A DNA stretch of 64,000 nt from Atriophallophorus winterbourni (GCA_013407085.1 JACCGJ010003337.1:19249-83248); one strand, 5' to 3'; counted from the stretch's first letter, positions 1-10,852 are shown. The notes: generated from the sequence alone by a model not told the origin. Numbers and translations are program-made.

Positions 1-211
1 GGTGATTAATTACGCTTGTAATAATATCAGCCTATAATTTTTCTGGTACATTATCGGTACTCATACTTCTCACTGTCAGATGAGTACAAATAATGCTAGA
101 TCGTCGAACGTTGTATCCACTCAAACTTATGCGTCTGTTTTGGGTGCAAATATGAGCTCCGAAACACATGAAGCCAACGCGAAGTTGACCAAGTTAGCCA
201 GTTACACTATC
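1..211. other. Left flank, nothing recognised
   Basis: This is AT-rich sequence before the first transposon. An open frame begins at 80 but runs straight into the 15-bp repeats and owes its leucine-rich end to them, so I do not treat it as a gene. Confidence 0.4.
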
Positions 212-219
212 CTCCCAAG

Positions 220-435
220 GGGGTACCGACAGTTGCTCCTTGACAATTGCTCCCCGACAGTTGCTCCGCGACAATTGCTCTTCGGACAATTGCTCCTCGG
301 ACAATTGCTCCTCGGACAATTGCTCCTCGGACAGTTGCTCCTTGGACAATTTCTCCTCGGACAGTTGCTCCTCGACCAATTGCTCCTTGCCCTATTGCTC
401 CTTGCCCTATTGCTCCTTAACCAATTGCTCTATGA
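220..435. repeat. 15-bp subterminal tandem repeat of the MULE (left)
   Basis: About 13 imperfect units of roughly 15 bp, with the core ACAATTGCTCCTCGG, run inward from the left terminus. Every unit keeps a CAATTG-like core. A shorter set of about five units in inverted orientation sits at the right end (1711-1800). Clustered subterminal repeats are typical transposase-binding regions, and that function is inferred here. Open frames across the array are leucine-rich by-products of the repeat. Confidence 0.85.
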
Positions 436-690
436 ATTTCAGATCACGATCACATTGCGACGAGAATGATTCATGCAAGTGAAGACAAGTATTTTTTTCT
501 TTGAACATTTTAATAAAAATTGAATAAAATACTATAGATAACAAAATCCTGGTCTCATGTCTGATAACTGCACACAAAAAATATCACTGTTATAAAACAT
601 CTTTCAAACTACTGTCTTGATTGTCTTCTTATTCTTCTCCTGCAACAGAAGCCTACAAATTGTAGCAAAAGGCAATGCTCTTCAGTAAAC

Positions 691-1458
691 TCACGGTGTC
701 CCGACCCTAACGCTTATCATGCTGAATATGATAATGGTAATATGTACCTGTAGAACCCGACGATAAACTGCCGTTGTTTTTCCAGGCAGCAGTGCAAACA
801 CCACCGGCATCATGAGTCCTTGGCAGCAACAGTGTATTGTGTACAATTGATGGAATAAGCTGGGCGCCACTTTAAATGTTCCATCGGCAAACCAGTGTTG
901 ACTTTCAGACAATAACATCAGATTTTGGTGGGTTAAGAAAATCAGAATGCGCTGAGAGCCAGGTTGAGAGTCGTGCAGAAGAAAGAGCTCTCCATCATCA
1001 AAGGTCTTGTAGTCATCAGGAATATTCAGATCTTCCAGACTTGCAGACAGTGGTGGGACCCGACCATTGTGGTTTCGCGTTCTTTGTATTTGTCTCTTAA
1101 GTGCCCGTTCTGTTCGCAGAGAAGCTGCTGTGATTTCAGAAACGCCTGTACACTGACTGGCAATGATCATCATTGTGGTTTCTTCTGTTGTAGACGCTTG
1201 TCTTTTGATGGAACCAACTACCTTCAGAACATTCTTGCGACATGCGTAGGGGGCATGGTTGTGTTCTGATGACTTCAAGATAGTAGTTTCACGGAGACGG
1301 AGTCGCCCGGAACAGTGGTCTTTTCGCTTTCGTTCACACACATAAAAATCAACAGTGGGGTCACTCTTGCTGGTTTTCTTCTTGTTGTACACGAAACGTT
1401 CGTAGCAAGCATTAGGTTTGCCTTTTTCTGACAAATACCAAGTAACGTGTCTGTCCAT
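691..1458 (-). pseudogene. MULE transposase, N-terminal part (FLYWCH + MULE domain)
   Basis: A 255-codon ORF. Residues ~1-70 form a FLYWCH-like zinc finger (YLSEKGKPNACYERF, then VCERKRKDHC, then EHNH). Residues ~185-225 match the start of the MULE DDE domain: WFADGTFKVAPSLFHQLYTI, where the D of DGTF is the usual first catalytic aspartate. The domain stops early; after RRVLQ the similarity ends at a GTACAT, which could be a splice donor or a truncation point. The remaining catalytic residues are not found, so this is probably a defective transposase. Confidence 0.75.
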
Positions 1459-1690
1459 TTTGAAAGGTAGTTTTCAACTGAACTTTTTAACTATTTATAA
1501 CAATCAAACAAGTAAACCCCCACTGTTGATTTTTATGTGTGCGACTCCATCTCCGTGGAACTGAGTTCAAGTGAAAGGTAGCCTTCAACTGAACTTCAAC
1601 TGAACAAGTAAACAAGTGAACTGAGTTCAAGCTGACCCCGCTGTTGATTTTTATGTGTGTGAACGAAAGCGAAAATACCAAGGATTTCAA
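1320..1690. repeat. Inverted internal duplication in the MULE
   Basis: Part of the zinc-finger coding region near 1325-1365 recurs in inverted orientation near 1636-1680, and a shorter part recurs near 1518-1560. The segment 1560-1710 also repeats the words CAAGTGAA and GAACTGAG several times. These duplications lie between the ORF start and the right terminal repeats. Confidence 0.6.
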
Positions 1691-1710
1691 GTGAACTCAG
1701 TTCACTTGTA

Positions 1711-1805
1711 CAAGGAGCAATTGGTCAAGGAGCAATTGTCCGAGGAGCAATTGTCGCGGAACATCTGTCGGGAGCAATTGTCAAGGAGCAACTGTCGTGG
1801 ACCCC
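1711..1805. repeat. 15-bp subterminal repeat of the MULE (right, inverted)
   Basis: About five units of GAGCAATTGTC-type sequence mirror the left array. The outermost ~60 bp pair with the left terminus, with mismatches, and end at GGACCCC before the CTCCCAAG target duplication. Confidence 0.8.
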
Positions 1806-1859
1806 CTCCCAAGTAGGTCAATGTAAGTAGAACTTCAAAAATACATGCAAATAAAAAAT

Positions 1860-2735
1860 GTGGATTGAATGCAGCTAAGGAAAAAGTTCAACATGTTAGG
1901 CAGTTACCCCATCTACCCAGGCAAGCTACCAATCACAAGGTGGCCAATGTAGCTGAAACCTCAAAAAAGCCTACTAAGACCAGTAATGTCAGTACACAAA
2001 ATTGCAACATTCAATTGTTGTGGTTCACTTGTGCTGGATCAAATTATCCAGGAAGTGAATGGTTTGCGTGAGCAAATTAAAACACTGCATGGCAATTCCT
2101 CTATTTCAAAATATAGAACTAGAAATGTACTAGTTTTTAACCGAGGGTAACCGTTCATTAAGGAATTCAAGTCTCCCATAGATCTTGATCGCAGGTGTTT
2201 CAACGATCTTATTCGAATGGCGGTTATAAAGCCTTCTACTCCTATAGTGCGTGTCAACCGTTTAGAAAGGTGTAGGGTGGGTAACCACCAAACTTGATTT
2301 AATTTAAATCCCATGCTGATCGGCATGCATTTCTTGCTAGTGTTTAGCATATCACCAGATCAACGGGTTGAAATAAACTCATCTGATTCAAATAGGAGAA
2401 AGTTAGCAGTGGAAACATCTGTCATTCTTAAACTAAATGCAGCGTAGAACGCTATTTAGTCACATTCGATCATACCGAACGGCAATTTGCCGCGAGTCTT
2501 GCTGTCCGGCTCTGACGACGTTAATTGTCATAGCGCGAATGACGACGGAAGCCGAGCAGGTGATTCCAGTAGTTGCTTTTCTACGACGAATGGGGTATCA
2601 ATTGTTAGACAACGGTCCATTAGCTGATGCTGATACCCTAAGTAGAATGCCAAGAGCGTGCAGCTCCCTCGGGTGCTTCGACCAATGGCGAAACAGGATT
2701 AGTTTCGAAAGCACGAATATCCTATACCCCAGTAT
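1860..2735 (+). pseudogene. Probable LINE ORF1 relic
   Basis: The sequence is broken into short frames. A stretch at 2080-2300 reads as a charged segment (LREQIKTL, later RCFNDLIRMAVIKPSTPIVRVNRLERCRVG) resembling CR1-type ORF1 proteins, and it directly precedes endonuclease-like sequence on the same strand. Several stops and frameshifts are present. The assignment rests mostly on position. Confidence 0.35.
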
Positions 2736-3430
2736 TCTCGGCAAATGTATGCAGCATAAGGAATAAGTAGGCTAAACTTTATCTGCGTGTGGCTGAGTTA
2801 CACCCAAGGGTTATTGCTCTTTCCGAAACCTAGTGGTCTGCGCTTGGTCAGGTGCTGATAAACATCGGCGAACACTATCTCGTCATAAGATGCGATAGAT
2901 CTGCGATGGCAGAGGTGGTGGCGTTGCACTACTCTCGGAGTATAGTTTGAATAGTATGGGTACAGGCATATATCTAGCTGATGAAAACGTCTAAGTTGTT
3001 ACGAGTCTACTGACTTGCTACAAATCATTTCTCGCAATTGCTCGTGTCTACGTAACACAGTGCAGAACAACAGGAGATTACACGCTCATTGAGACTCTCG
3101 ACGTTTTCTTTCACTCAGTTACCAGCGTACTTCTCATGGGTGCTTTTAACCTCCCAGACATAGATTGGCCTGTTCCACAGGTGTAGTCACCGAGCAACCT
3201 CGATCTTATCTCGAATAACTTCATAATCATGCGTCGCACCAGCAACGGAATGATCCTACAAGGTTTCGTCATGGATGCAATCCATCCAATCTTTAATTGG
3301 TTTTGTCGTTCCAGCTAGGAGCCATTAGGTATTTAAAGTACCTACCACGGTTCGGCAAAAGCGATCACGTAATGACAAGCTTCGAAGCGATATTGCTTTT
3401 TCACAAAACTGTCTCTGGTTGTAGACGCAA
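2736..3430 (+). pseudogene. CR1-like LINE endonuclease relic
   Basis: Frameshifted fragments match an exonuclease-endonuclease-phosphatase domain: VAELHP-like and SETW-like residues near 2790-2850, RGGGVALL near 2910-2935, and LLMGAFNLPDIDWP near 3132-3175 (the conserved GDFN motif appears as GAFN). There are many stops, so it is non-functional. Confidence 0.55.
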
Positions 3431-3589
3431 TTTTGGCCTTGTAGACTGGGGTTTACCCCTGTAAACTTCAATCTCTTCACCTCAGTTATCTAGCGATTCC
3501 AATATAAGTGAAAACTTGCATAGAATTTTTAAGTATCTAAATAAGTAAAAAGACAAGCATGCTCCACTGCAGTACGTGAGAAGACATTA

Positions 3590-3975
3590 GAGGCTGCCAT
3601 GGTGGACTCAGTTCTTACCAAACCGTTTTGCAAGCTCTTTTATTCAGGCTCGCAGCTGTGATTGGTTCCCATTAAGTGGAAAGAAGCCATAGTCTTACCA
3701 ATACACAATTGTGGTTACAAGTAAACTCTTGGGAACTATAGATTTGTCAGCCAGACTAGCATCGTTTCGAAAGTATTGGAAAGACTTATACGCGACAAAA
3801 TCTGCCAGCATCTCTGCCAGCATTCTCTACTTAGTGTAGCTCAACATGGATTCCTGAAAAGGAGGTCTTGTCTGACTAACATCTTGAGTTTCCTCAATAT
3901 TGCTACGAAAAGGTTGGATGAAGGGAAGCCGGTCGAGGCGCTCTACCTGAATTTTAGCAAGGCTTTCCATTCTGA
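3590..3975 (+). pseudogene. CR1-like reverse transcriptase, N-terminal fragment
   Basis: Translation gives KWKEAIVLPIH, then VSKVLERLIRDKICQHL, AQHGFLKRRSCLTN and EALYLNFSKAFHS, the N-terminal fingers of a CR1-clade reverse transcriptase up to motif A. It closely matches the - strand element at 59240-61147, so both belong to one subfamily. Similarity stops abruptly at ~3975 and the catalytic FADD region is missing. Confidence 0.7.
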
Positions 3976-4668
3976 GACACAATATATGGGATTACGTTGT
4001 TCAATCCCTTCTAACACACTCACGATAAATGGCTCAACCACCACACCTTCTGCAGAAATTAAGGACTTTGGATTTAGATACTCCTCTTCTCTCAATTTTA
4101 ATGAACAAGCTAGACACCTCATTGCGAGAGCAAGACAAAACTTTAGCCTAATAACCCATAAATTCCTCTCACGCTAGAGTAAAATAGCATTGTATATGAT
4201 GAAGGTCTTACCAATACTCGATTATTGAATATCATCTATTCTCACATGGGTAGACGTGATTGTTTTCTCTTAGAGAGACTTCAACGTACTTTTAGCAAAA
4301 TAACTTCGGGCTATTCAAACCCCTTGACTTATCTTGAAAGGTGTAATTTGCTGAATGTCGAACCACTATGGCTACGCAAAATTCGTCCGAATCTGCTTCT
4401 TTTCTTTCGAATCATTACCCAGCAACGAATTATGCTTCAGTCTAGCATGCGCTTTCACGGTTATATCCGATATGATCTGCGCAATCGAACAAGGCTGTTG
4501 AATATCCCTATTTCTCGCACTAAAGTTAGACGTAACTTCTTCTTAGTTAGATATGCACAAATTTGGAATTCCCTTGCTCTTCATTTCCGTATGTGCAAAT
4601 CTACAGGAAAATTTGAAACGCTGGAGAAACCATTACCGTTCACTCACTATCCCAAATCCTTAAGGTAA
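3976..4668 (+). pseudogene. Different LINE: reverse transcriptase C-terminal fragment
   Basis: After 3975 the frame continues with sequence of another LINE: TINGSTTTPSAEIKDFGFRY, a possible line-start methionine at 4225, then LLERLQRTFSKITSGYSNPL, YLERCNLLNVEPLWLRKIR and VRYAQIWNSLALHFR. This is the usual C-terminal thumb/connection order of CR1-type proteins. The junction joins two unrelated LINE fragments without a stop. It is interrupted at 4176 and ends at 4668. Confidence 0.6.
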
Positions 4669-5330
4669 ACTCCTCTCTAGATATTCTATACTCTCATGGG
4701 ATCTCAGGATTCTAATTCCACATCTTTCTCTACATATTAGTATATCATGAGGTCTTATGGTATTCTCTGGATAACTGGCCATTCAAGTGTCAGGTTGCCG
4801 GACCTTAGATATGCTGTTACAAACCTTCATCGTAACCGTACGTTTTATGATCATTTTTACCATATGACCATATCCTCAACCGTTAGCTGCTTACATTAAA
4901 CCCATTTATGCATAAAAACATGCTTAACCATAACGAATTTATTGTAAAAAGAAAAAAACGCTAAAAATGATAAAAATATTGTTTTTGTGACGTTTTTTAT
5001 CGTTTATAATAAATGTACTTTTTCACAATGATAACCTCTCACCATGATGGTGAAGAGAATAATTTTATTTGTGTGCCAGTGTCTCCGACTCCGAAAATAA
5101 CTCCGATACGGGTCCTTGCTTCTTCCGCGTAAGACCGATTGTTCTACATGAACCGAAATCCATACACGTTAACAGTTTTCGTTTCCCTTATTCGACAATT
5201 CTTCGACTTTCCTGAATCGTACAACCGGCCCAAACCTCATGCAATTTAAACCACAATCTCACATTATCACCTCCATTTTCTAATGTTTTCAATTTTTATG
5301 TGCTTTTCTTCAATCACACCCACCGACATT
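4669..5330. other. No gene recognised
   Basis: AT-rich, short-frame sequence with homopolymer-rich stretches near 4890-5030. I see no coding, RNA or mobile-element signature. Confidence 0.5.
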
Positions 5331-5850
5331 CCGACGAGAGGGCCAAGAGAGGAAGATAGGAGAAGAGGAAGGATAGAGCGAGAGAGAGAGAGATACACAG
5401 AGAGAGAGATAGAATGAGAGGAGGAGAAGAGAAGAGGGAAGAGCGAAGAAGAAGAAGGAAGAGTTAGGGGGAGAGGAGGAGTGAGGAGGAGGGAGGAGGA
5501 GGCGAAGGAGGGAGGATGAGAGAAGAGGAGGAGGAGGAGGAGGAGGAGGAGGAGGAGGAGGAGGAAGAAGAAGGAAGAGGAAGGAGGAGGAGATGGAGGA
5601 GGAGGAGGAGGAGGAGGAGGAAGAGGAGGAGGAGTAGGAGAGGAGAGGAGGAGTAGGAGGAGGATGGAGGAGGAGAGGAGGAGGAGAGGAGGAGGATGGA
5701 GGATGGGGAGGAGGAGAGGAGGAGGAGGAGTAGGAGGAGAGGAGAGGAGGAGGAGAGGAGGAGGTAGGGGAGGAGGGAGGAGAGAGGATGGAGGAGGAGG
5801 AGGAGGAGGAGAGGGAGGAGGAGGAGGAGGAGGAGGAGGAGGAGGAAGAG
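5331..5850. repeat. Purine-only (GAG/GGA)n tract, ~520 bp
   Basis: Almost every base on the + strand is A or G, mostly GGA/GAG triplets mixed with GAGA near 5375-5410. Such polypurine-polypyrimidine mirrors can form triplex (H-DNA). Open frames through it encode only Glu/Gly/Arg strings and are not credible genes. Copy number is likely to be poorly assembled here. Confidence 0.95.
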
Positions 5851-5860
5851 GATTATTATG

Positions 5861-5891
<31 letters not shown>

Positions 5892-5956
5892 TATGATTAT
5901 TATTATATTATTATTATATTATTATTTATTATATTATTATTATTATTATTATTCCG
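5851..5956. repeat. (ATT)n microsatellite
   Basis: About 105 bp of ATT/TAT repeats follow the purine tract directly and end exactly where LINE reverse-transcriptase sequence begins (VNHRFLE). Confidence 0.95.
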
Positions 5957-6990
5957 TCAACCACAGATTTTTAGAATGTAAGCTGGAAGCGAAATGCATA
6001 CGGGATAGTTTACTTGCTTGCATGAAATCATTCCTGACAGGTAGGAACTCTAAAGTACCAGTAGGATCTACGTTGGCGATCCAAACGGAGATGATAAGTG
6101 GGGTACCTCAGGGGTCTGTGCAAGGTCTGCTGCTCTTTCTGATTTTTATCGATGACTTGTTGCCTATCTTGTAGTGCCCGTGCTTCATTTTCGCGGATGA
6201 CGTGAAGTTCATGGGTTCAACGAATGAAAATACTTCGAAGCATGACCTCAAGCAGGTCGTTGACTGCTCCATACGGAGGGCCTCCCACTAAACCTCAATA
6301 AGTGCCAACTCTTGTCGGTTCTGGTCAACAAGATCACAGCTTAGGTGTCAGGTACTCCTATTAGCGCTGACGCCACACAGCGGGGGGTAGGACTTGGGTG
6401 TTCTAGTTAGAGCTGACTACAAATGGGAGGACTAATGCGCTGTTGCAGCACAACGTGCACGCAATGTGCTCTTTCGGTTAAAGTCGGTGCTTTCAAACAG
6501 AAGTCCCGACGTGTTCCTGCCACTTTACAAGGCGTTAGTCAGGCTGCATTTGGAATATTGTGTCCAGGCATGGTGTTTTCACTACCAGAACGATATCATT
6601 CGACTTGAAAGCGTCCAGCGACTAGCAACACGCATGATTGAGGATCAGCGTGGGAAACGGTATGCTGATCGCCTATGGCCTCTGGGTATTTTTCTCTATT
6701 AAGAGTCATCTTTTGAGAGGTGATTTGATTAAAACATTCAAGATCTTGAAGTGTTCAAGCGGCGTCAATCCTGATGACATCTTTACCTTAAGTCCTAAGC
6801 TGGGCACTTGCGGAAACGCACTCAATCTTGCTCAGGAACCATGTCGACTAGATTCTAGGGAAAAAGTTTTTAAGCTTCCGGGTGATTAACTTCTTGAACA
6901 AGCTTCTTGAAGAACTTATTTCCTGTACTTCCGTTTCAACTTCCAACCAGGGTTTAGACCGTGACTGGGCTAAGTTATTCTCTGATTACA
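5957..6990 (+). pseudogene. CR1-like LINE (subfamily X) reverse transcriptase, 5' truncated
   Basis: The translation starts at the NHRF block, then SGVPQGSV (motif B), FIDDL, a stop at 6174, then CFIFADDVKFMGST (motif C with FADD) in the same frame. It continues in broken frames through RLHLEYCVQAWC, RLESVQRLATRMIE, FKILKCSSGVNPDD and the C-terminal end near 6990. It is closely related to the - strand copy at 59684-60844. Several frameshifts and stops make it inactive. Confidence 0.8.
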
Positions 6991-7430
6991 TCCCATGATC
7001 AACATGCTCAGTTTGGCCCCCATTTTGCTCGCTATTAATTGTAGCAATTTTAGAGCATCTTCTTATCATTGATTCTCCATCAGCTGATCTCTCACCGTGC
7101 TGGTGAGGAGGAACTGCCTTTTTTTCAGCATCGATTATTGTGCGTTGCTTTCCTACTACTATCCGGTACAGCGCCTGGTACCGCGATCATCAGAGATTGC
7201 AAACAGAGAAAAAAGGAAATTACCTTTTGGCAGTGCATCGATTTTAGCGCGGTTCTCACCCAACTACGTTCTTCTAGTCCCACGAACATCAGAGGTTCCA
7301 CAGAGAGAAAAAGGATTAACCCTTTGGCAGTGGTGGGTGCTTCTCCGCAGCTTTCCACCGAAAGAAATTCTGAACGCTCGATTGGCTTGTCAGCCACTCA
7401 CTGTCCTGTTCCTACTAAACTGAACTGAAA
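6991..7430 (+). mobile_element. 3' region of LINE subfamily X, with CTGAA tail
   Basis: This follows the reverse transcriptase. Translated pieces such as LLSYYY, RKLPFGSAS, WQWWV and LRSFPPKEILN recur in the same order downstream of the other subfamily-X copy (59254-59613, - strand), so this is shared 3' untranslated sequence rather than a gene. It ends in AACTGAACTGAAATTGAAAT, a short CTGAA microsatellite tail like those that end many CR1-clade LINEs. Confidence 0.7.
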
Positions 7431-8100
7431 TTGAAATTGCACTGTCCGAAACCTGGCTATCTGCAACTGATCATATTCCTGACTCAATTTGTAGCAGTTA
7501 TTTGGTGGTCAGATGTGATAGACCAGGTGAACTGAACGGAAGTGGCGTTGTTATCTTTGTCAGACTAGGTCTTCGAACTTCAGAATCGAGCGTTGGGCTT
7601 AGCACGCACAACGTCCAACTTAGCTCATGTATCGTTGAATCTTACAAGCAATCAATCGTAATAGCATGCGTTTATATGAGCCCCCAAGCAGGACCTCAGG
7701 ACTCGCAAAATTTGTTTGGCAATCTCAGTTTGCTGTACACGCTTGGGTCACAGGTTCTTATAGTTGGCGATTTGAACCTACCACGTATATCTTGGCTGAA
7801 CCAGTGCTGTTCACCTGATAAGATGTCCGAGGACTTCATCGAATGGACTCATATGCATGCCATGAGTCAACATGTCAGTGAGCTCACAAGATTCCGTCAG
7901 GGCTGCATACCTTAGATCCTGGATCTCGTTATTTCTTCAAGCGAAGGAATGGTTCGCCGGGTATATTATTTCACTCTAATAGGAAAAAGTGATCACGTTG
8001 TGATCAGATTCCAACTAAGACTCAGGCATGAAAAACCTCCTACTAAACTGAGGCGCAATTTCAATCGCGTAGACTGGGAAGTCCTCTCAGAGGAAGCTAA
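7431..8100 (+). pseudogene. CR1-like LINE (Y) endonuclease
   Basis: It begins IALSETWLSAT and continues with RCDRPGELNGSGVVIFV, VIACVYMSPQAGPQDS, LIVGDLNLPRISWL (GDLN motif) and ILDLVISSSEGMV, then GKSDHVVIRF with the conserved SDH. These are the EEP endonuclease motifs in order. A stop at 7915 and later frameshifts break it. The N-terminus is missing because the sequence starts right after the subfamily-X tail. Confidence 0.75.
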
Positions 8101-8771
8101 ATAGATCTTGCTTATTATGTAGGTGATGATATAGCAACAAACAGGCAGCTTATACTCCACTGTCTGTCTACCCTGCAAGGTAGGTTTGCACCGTTGGTGC
8201 ACGTCAAGCAACGCAACAAGCCACAGTGGTGGACACCTGCGATGCGACGAGTGATTAGAATGCGGAACCGTGCTTGAAAAACTTACAAAGCTTCTCAGAC
8301 ACAACGGTCCTGGACAAGGTATAAAATGGTCAGAAATAAGGCTGTTGGAATCTAACGCAAGGCAAAACGTAACTTTGAATCACGATTAACACGCAATATA
8401 AAGCAGTGCCCAAAGCGTTACTATAGTTATGTCTAATCCAAAGGCAAAACGCACGATTGGATTGGCAACCTTTAGCAGGAAAACGGATCCCAAATAGTTT
8501 AAGATTCAGAAAAGGCTCCGGCATTTCTCAAACATTTCCAGTGTGTTCAGAGGCGTGGTCGACAAATAGATCCGCCTAACATGCCAGTCATCAAAAGCTC
8601 TGATATCGTTACTTAACTTGAGGAGTTATTTTTCACTGATGATAAGGTTAAAGTTGTTGTAACAGCAACTAACCCCCATAAATCTGCTGGCCTAGACGAC
8701 ATTTACCCTCGAATTATAAATAACCTGGCGCCAATACAAGCAGATCCTGTGGTCGTATTTTTAACGCTTCT
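8101..8771 (+). pseudogene. LINE Y endonuclease-RT linker relic
   Basis: Low-quality frames with charged linker-type sequence (for example KPQWWTPAMRRVIRMRNRA near 8218-8275, then a segment near 8660-8710 reading NPHKSAGLDDIYPRIINNL). This is the expected connection between endonuclease and reverse transcriptase. It contains multiple stops. Confidence 0.55.
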
Positions 8772-9660
8772 TTGAAACATGGATATATTCCGAGTATTTG
8801 GAAGCTGGCTAATGTGATCCCGATACATAAAGGTGGCAGTCGATCCTCAGTTTGTAAGTTCAGACCTGTAAGCCTTACTAGAATCCTATGTAAATTCCTG
8901 CAGAAACTTATTAGGGATAGGATCTGTCGCCATCTAGTTGATTACTCGGTGCTGAACTCTGCTCAGCACGGCTTCCTTAAATGGAAGTCCTGTCTAACAA
9001 TCCTTCTATGTTTTCTTAACGAGGTCTTGGACTTTTGCAAGGCCTTTGATTCGATAAACCACAGATTGCTTGCAGAAAAACTTGGTTATATGGGTATCGA
9101 TGGTCTTCTGAAGAAATGGATAATAGGATTCTTAAGCAACAGATTCTTTAGTGTCAGGATAGGCAATATGTATTCGACGAAAGTAAGAGTTGTTAGTGGA
9201 GTCCCACAGGGTTCCGTACTCAGAACGCTACTTTTCATCATTTTCATCGATGATTCGGCAGCGTCGATTGAAAGTCCCTGCTATATTTTCGCTGATGATG
9301 TCAAGATTATCGGATCACTGGATGAACAGGATTTTCTTGAGGATATTGGAAAGGTCATCAAGTGGTCTGCTACATGAGATCTATCAGTTGATTTCACTAA
9401 AAGCTATCTCTTGTCCAAAGTCATTAAGAAGCCAGAGGTTGGTGGACTAGATGGTATACTTGAGATAAATGGGGTGCCGAAAGTTCGTGACTTAGGTATA
9501 GAAGTTTCAGGAGACTTTAAATGGGCTGATCACTGCGCAGCTGCTGAACAACGCGCTAGGAGAGAGCTTTTTCGCCTTCGATCAGTTTTATCCTGCAGGT
9601 CTACAGAGGTTTTCATACCATTATACAAAGCGGTCGTGAAACCACATATCGAGTAATGCT
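8772..9660 (+). pseudogene. LINE Y reverse transcriptase core
   Basis: Motifs appear in order: IPIHKGGSRSSVCKFRPVSL, AQHGFLKWKSCLT, a shortened motif A region (DFCKAFDSINHR, with a small deletion before it), SGVPQGSVLRTLLF (motif B) and CYIFADDVKIIGS (motif C, FADD). The frame is lost at 9377 and resumes at 9411 with RDLGIEVSGDFKWADHC and SCRSTEVFIPLYKAVVKPHIE. It is inactive because of frameshifts. Confidence 0.8.
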
Positions 9661-10185
9661 TTCAAGTATGGTCACCTCATTTGGGAAAAGATATTGCCAA
9701 GCTGGAAGGTGTTCAACCTTTAGCTACTCGTATGATTGTAGGGCAATCGATAAGGTCGTATGAGGAACGATTGCTGAGTCTAGAGGTCTTCTAACTAAAA
9801 AGGAGTAGGCTAAGTCGGGATTTAATTAAAACCTTCAAAATTATGTCAGGTTTTAGTACTATTCATCCCAGTGAATTGTACGCTATGGCGCCAAGTGTGG
9901 GTACTCGAGGACATCCATTAAAACTGGCCAAGTGACATGTCAGGTTCAATGTTCGTAAGTTCTTCTTTAGTGAGCGGGTAGTAAATTACTGGAATCAACT
10001 ACCTTAAGATGATGTTCGTTCTACTTCGGTAGAGGGTTTCAAAAATGGAGTTGACTATGTGTGTTCTTCATTATTTCCTGATTTGTATCCGTAAGGGAAT
10101 AGTTGGTATGATCCTCATGTTGTCATTGGAACGCACAAATGTTTCTTCTCAGCTATTCTTCTTCTTCTTCTTCTGATTCGAGAGC
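9661..10185 (+). pseudogene. LINE Y C-terminal end and TTC-repeat tail
   Basis: Frames continue with KLEGVQPLATRMIVGQSIRSYEERLLSLEVF and KTFKIMSGFSTIHPSELYAM, the C-terminal block of the same protein family. The element ends near a (TTC)6 run at 10156-10173, which may be its 3' microsatellite tail. The next LINE begins immediately beyond in opposite orientation. Confidence 0.6.
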
Positions 10186-10277
10186 AGAAGGAATAAAATC
10201 TCGTTTAGGCTTCATCACAGTAATAGACATGGGTGACTTTTGCTGACAAGGCAAACCCTGAGAGTAGAGGAACACCA

Positions 10278-10852
10278 CTATATCACTCCGAGGATCAAGT
10301 CCATCCGTTTCAACAAATGCTGATCCAACGCGCTTTTGAATAGATGTTCAGATGATAGAGACAGGAGCCCTCTCGTGAGAGAGTTCCAAGTGTTCACCAC
10401 TCGCCTGGATAGCGTGCTCGCATCACTTAGCTTCAGCCTTCTAGGCTTCTGCAACTTAAAGTCATGTCCGCGAGTCCTCGACTCACCTACTAATCGGAAG
10501 TACTGGAGGAACTCGTCTCCAGATTGACGGAGAAGAATACGGCATGTCAGGAGCAGGTCAAATCTTTCACTTTGAAGTTCTAGAGGGTAGAGTTTCAGTA
10601 AGCTCCTCCTATCCTCGTACGCGAGTTGGCGCATTCCACAAACCATCTTAGTGCCCCTCCATTGTACCCTCTCCAAGGAGTCGCATTCGCCTTTAGACTG
10701 AGAGAATGCAACATGTAGTCCATATTCCAACAGAGGACGAATGTACGCAGAGAAAAGTGTCTGGAACATTTGCGGGGTAATGCACGCAAATGAACGCCGA
10801 ATTGCCTAGAGAATCCTGGTAGCGCTGTCCATTCTCCGAAACGTGTCAGCAT
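10278..10852 (-). pseudogene. LINE Z reverse transcriptase C-terminus
   Basis: Two overlapping frames (10852-10595 and 10769-10278) carry the thumb/connection: FSAYIRPLLEYGLHVAFS, SLERVQWRGTKMVCGMRQLAYEDR, LYPLELQSERFDLLLTCRILL and VVNTWNSLTRGLLSLSS, ending near 10278. A frameshift separates it from the polymerase core at 10923. Confidence 0.75.

Larger units (their letters stand above)
220..1805 (-). mobile_element. Mutator-like DNA transposon with 8-bp target duplication
   Basis: The ends are inverted repeats. The left end begins GGGGTACCGACAGTTGCTCC, and the reverse complement of the right end begins GGGGTCCACGACAGTTGCTCC with the same continuation. Both are bounded by the direct repeat CTCCCAAG (212-219 and 1806-1813), an 8-bp target-site duplication. 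Inside, on the - strand, lies an ORF with a FLYWCH-type zinc finger and the start of a MULE transposase domain. MULEs usually duplicate 8-11 bp. The 1586-bp body is too short for a complete transposase, so this copy is probably non-autonomous. hAT elements also make 8-bp duplications, but the protein argues for MULE. Confidence 0.75.

Noticed and set aside
80..482. Leucine-rich and Cys/Ser-rich ORFs at the left end
   Set aside because: They are translations of the 15-bp tandem repeat at the MULE terminus in different frames; no start context or family resemblance.
5664..6174. Gly/Arg- and Glu-rich ORFs across the purine tract
   Set aside because: Low-complexity product of (GGA)n and (ATT)n; the end of the second runs into LINE sequence by chance frame continuity.
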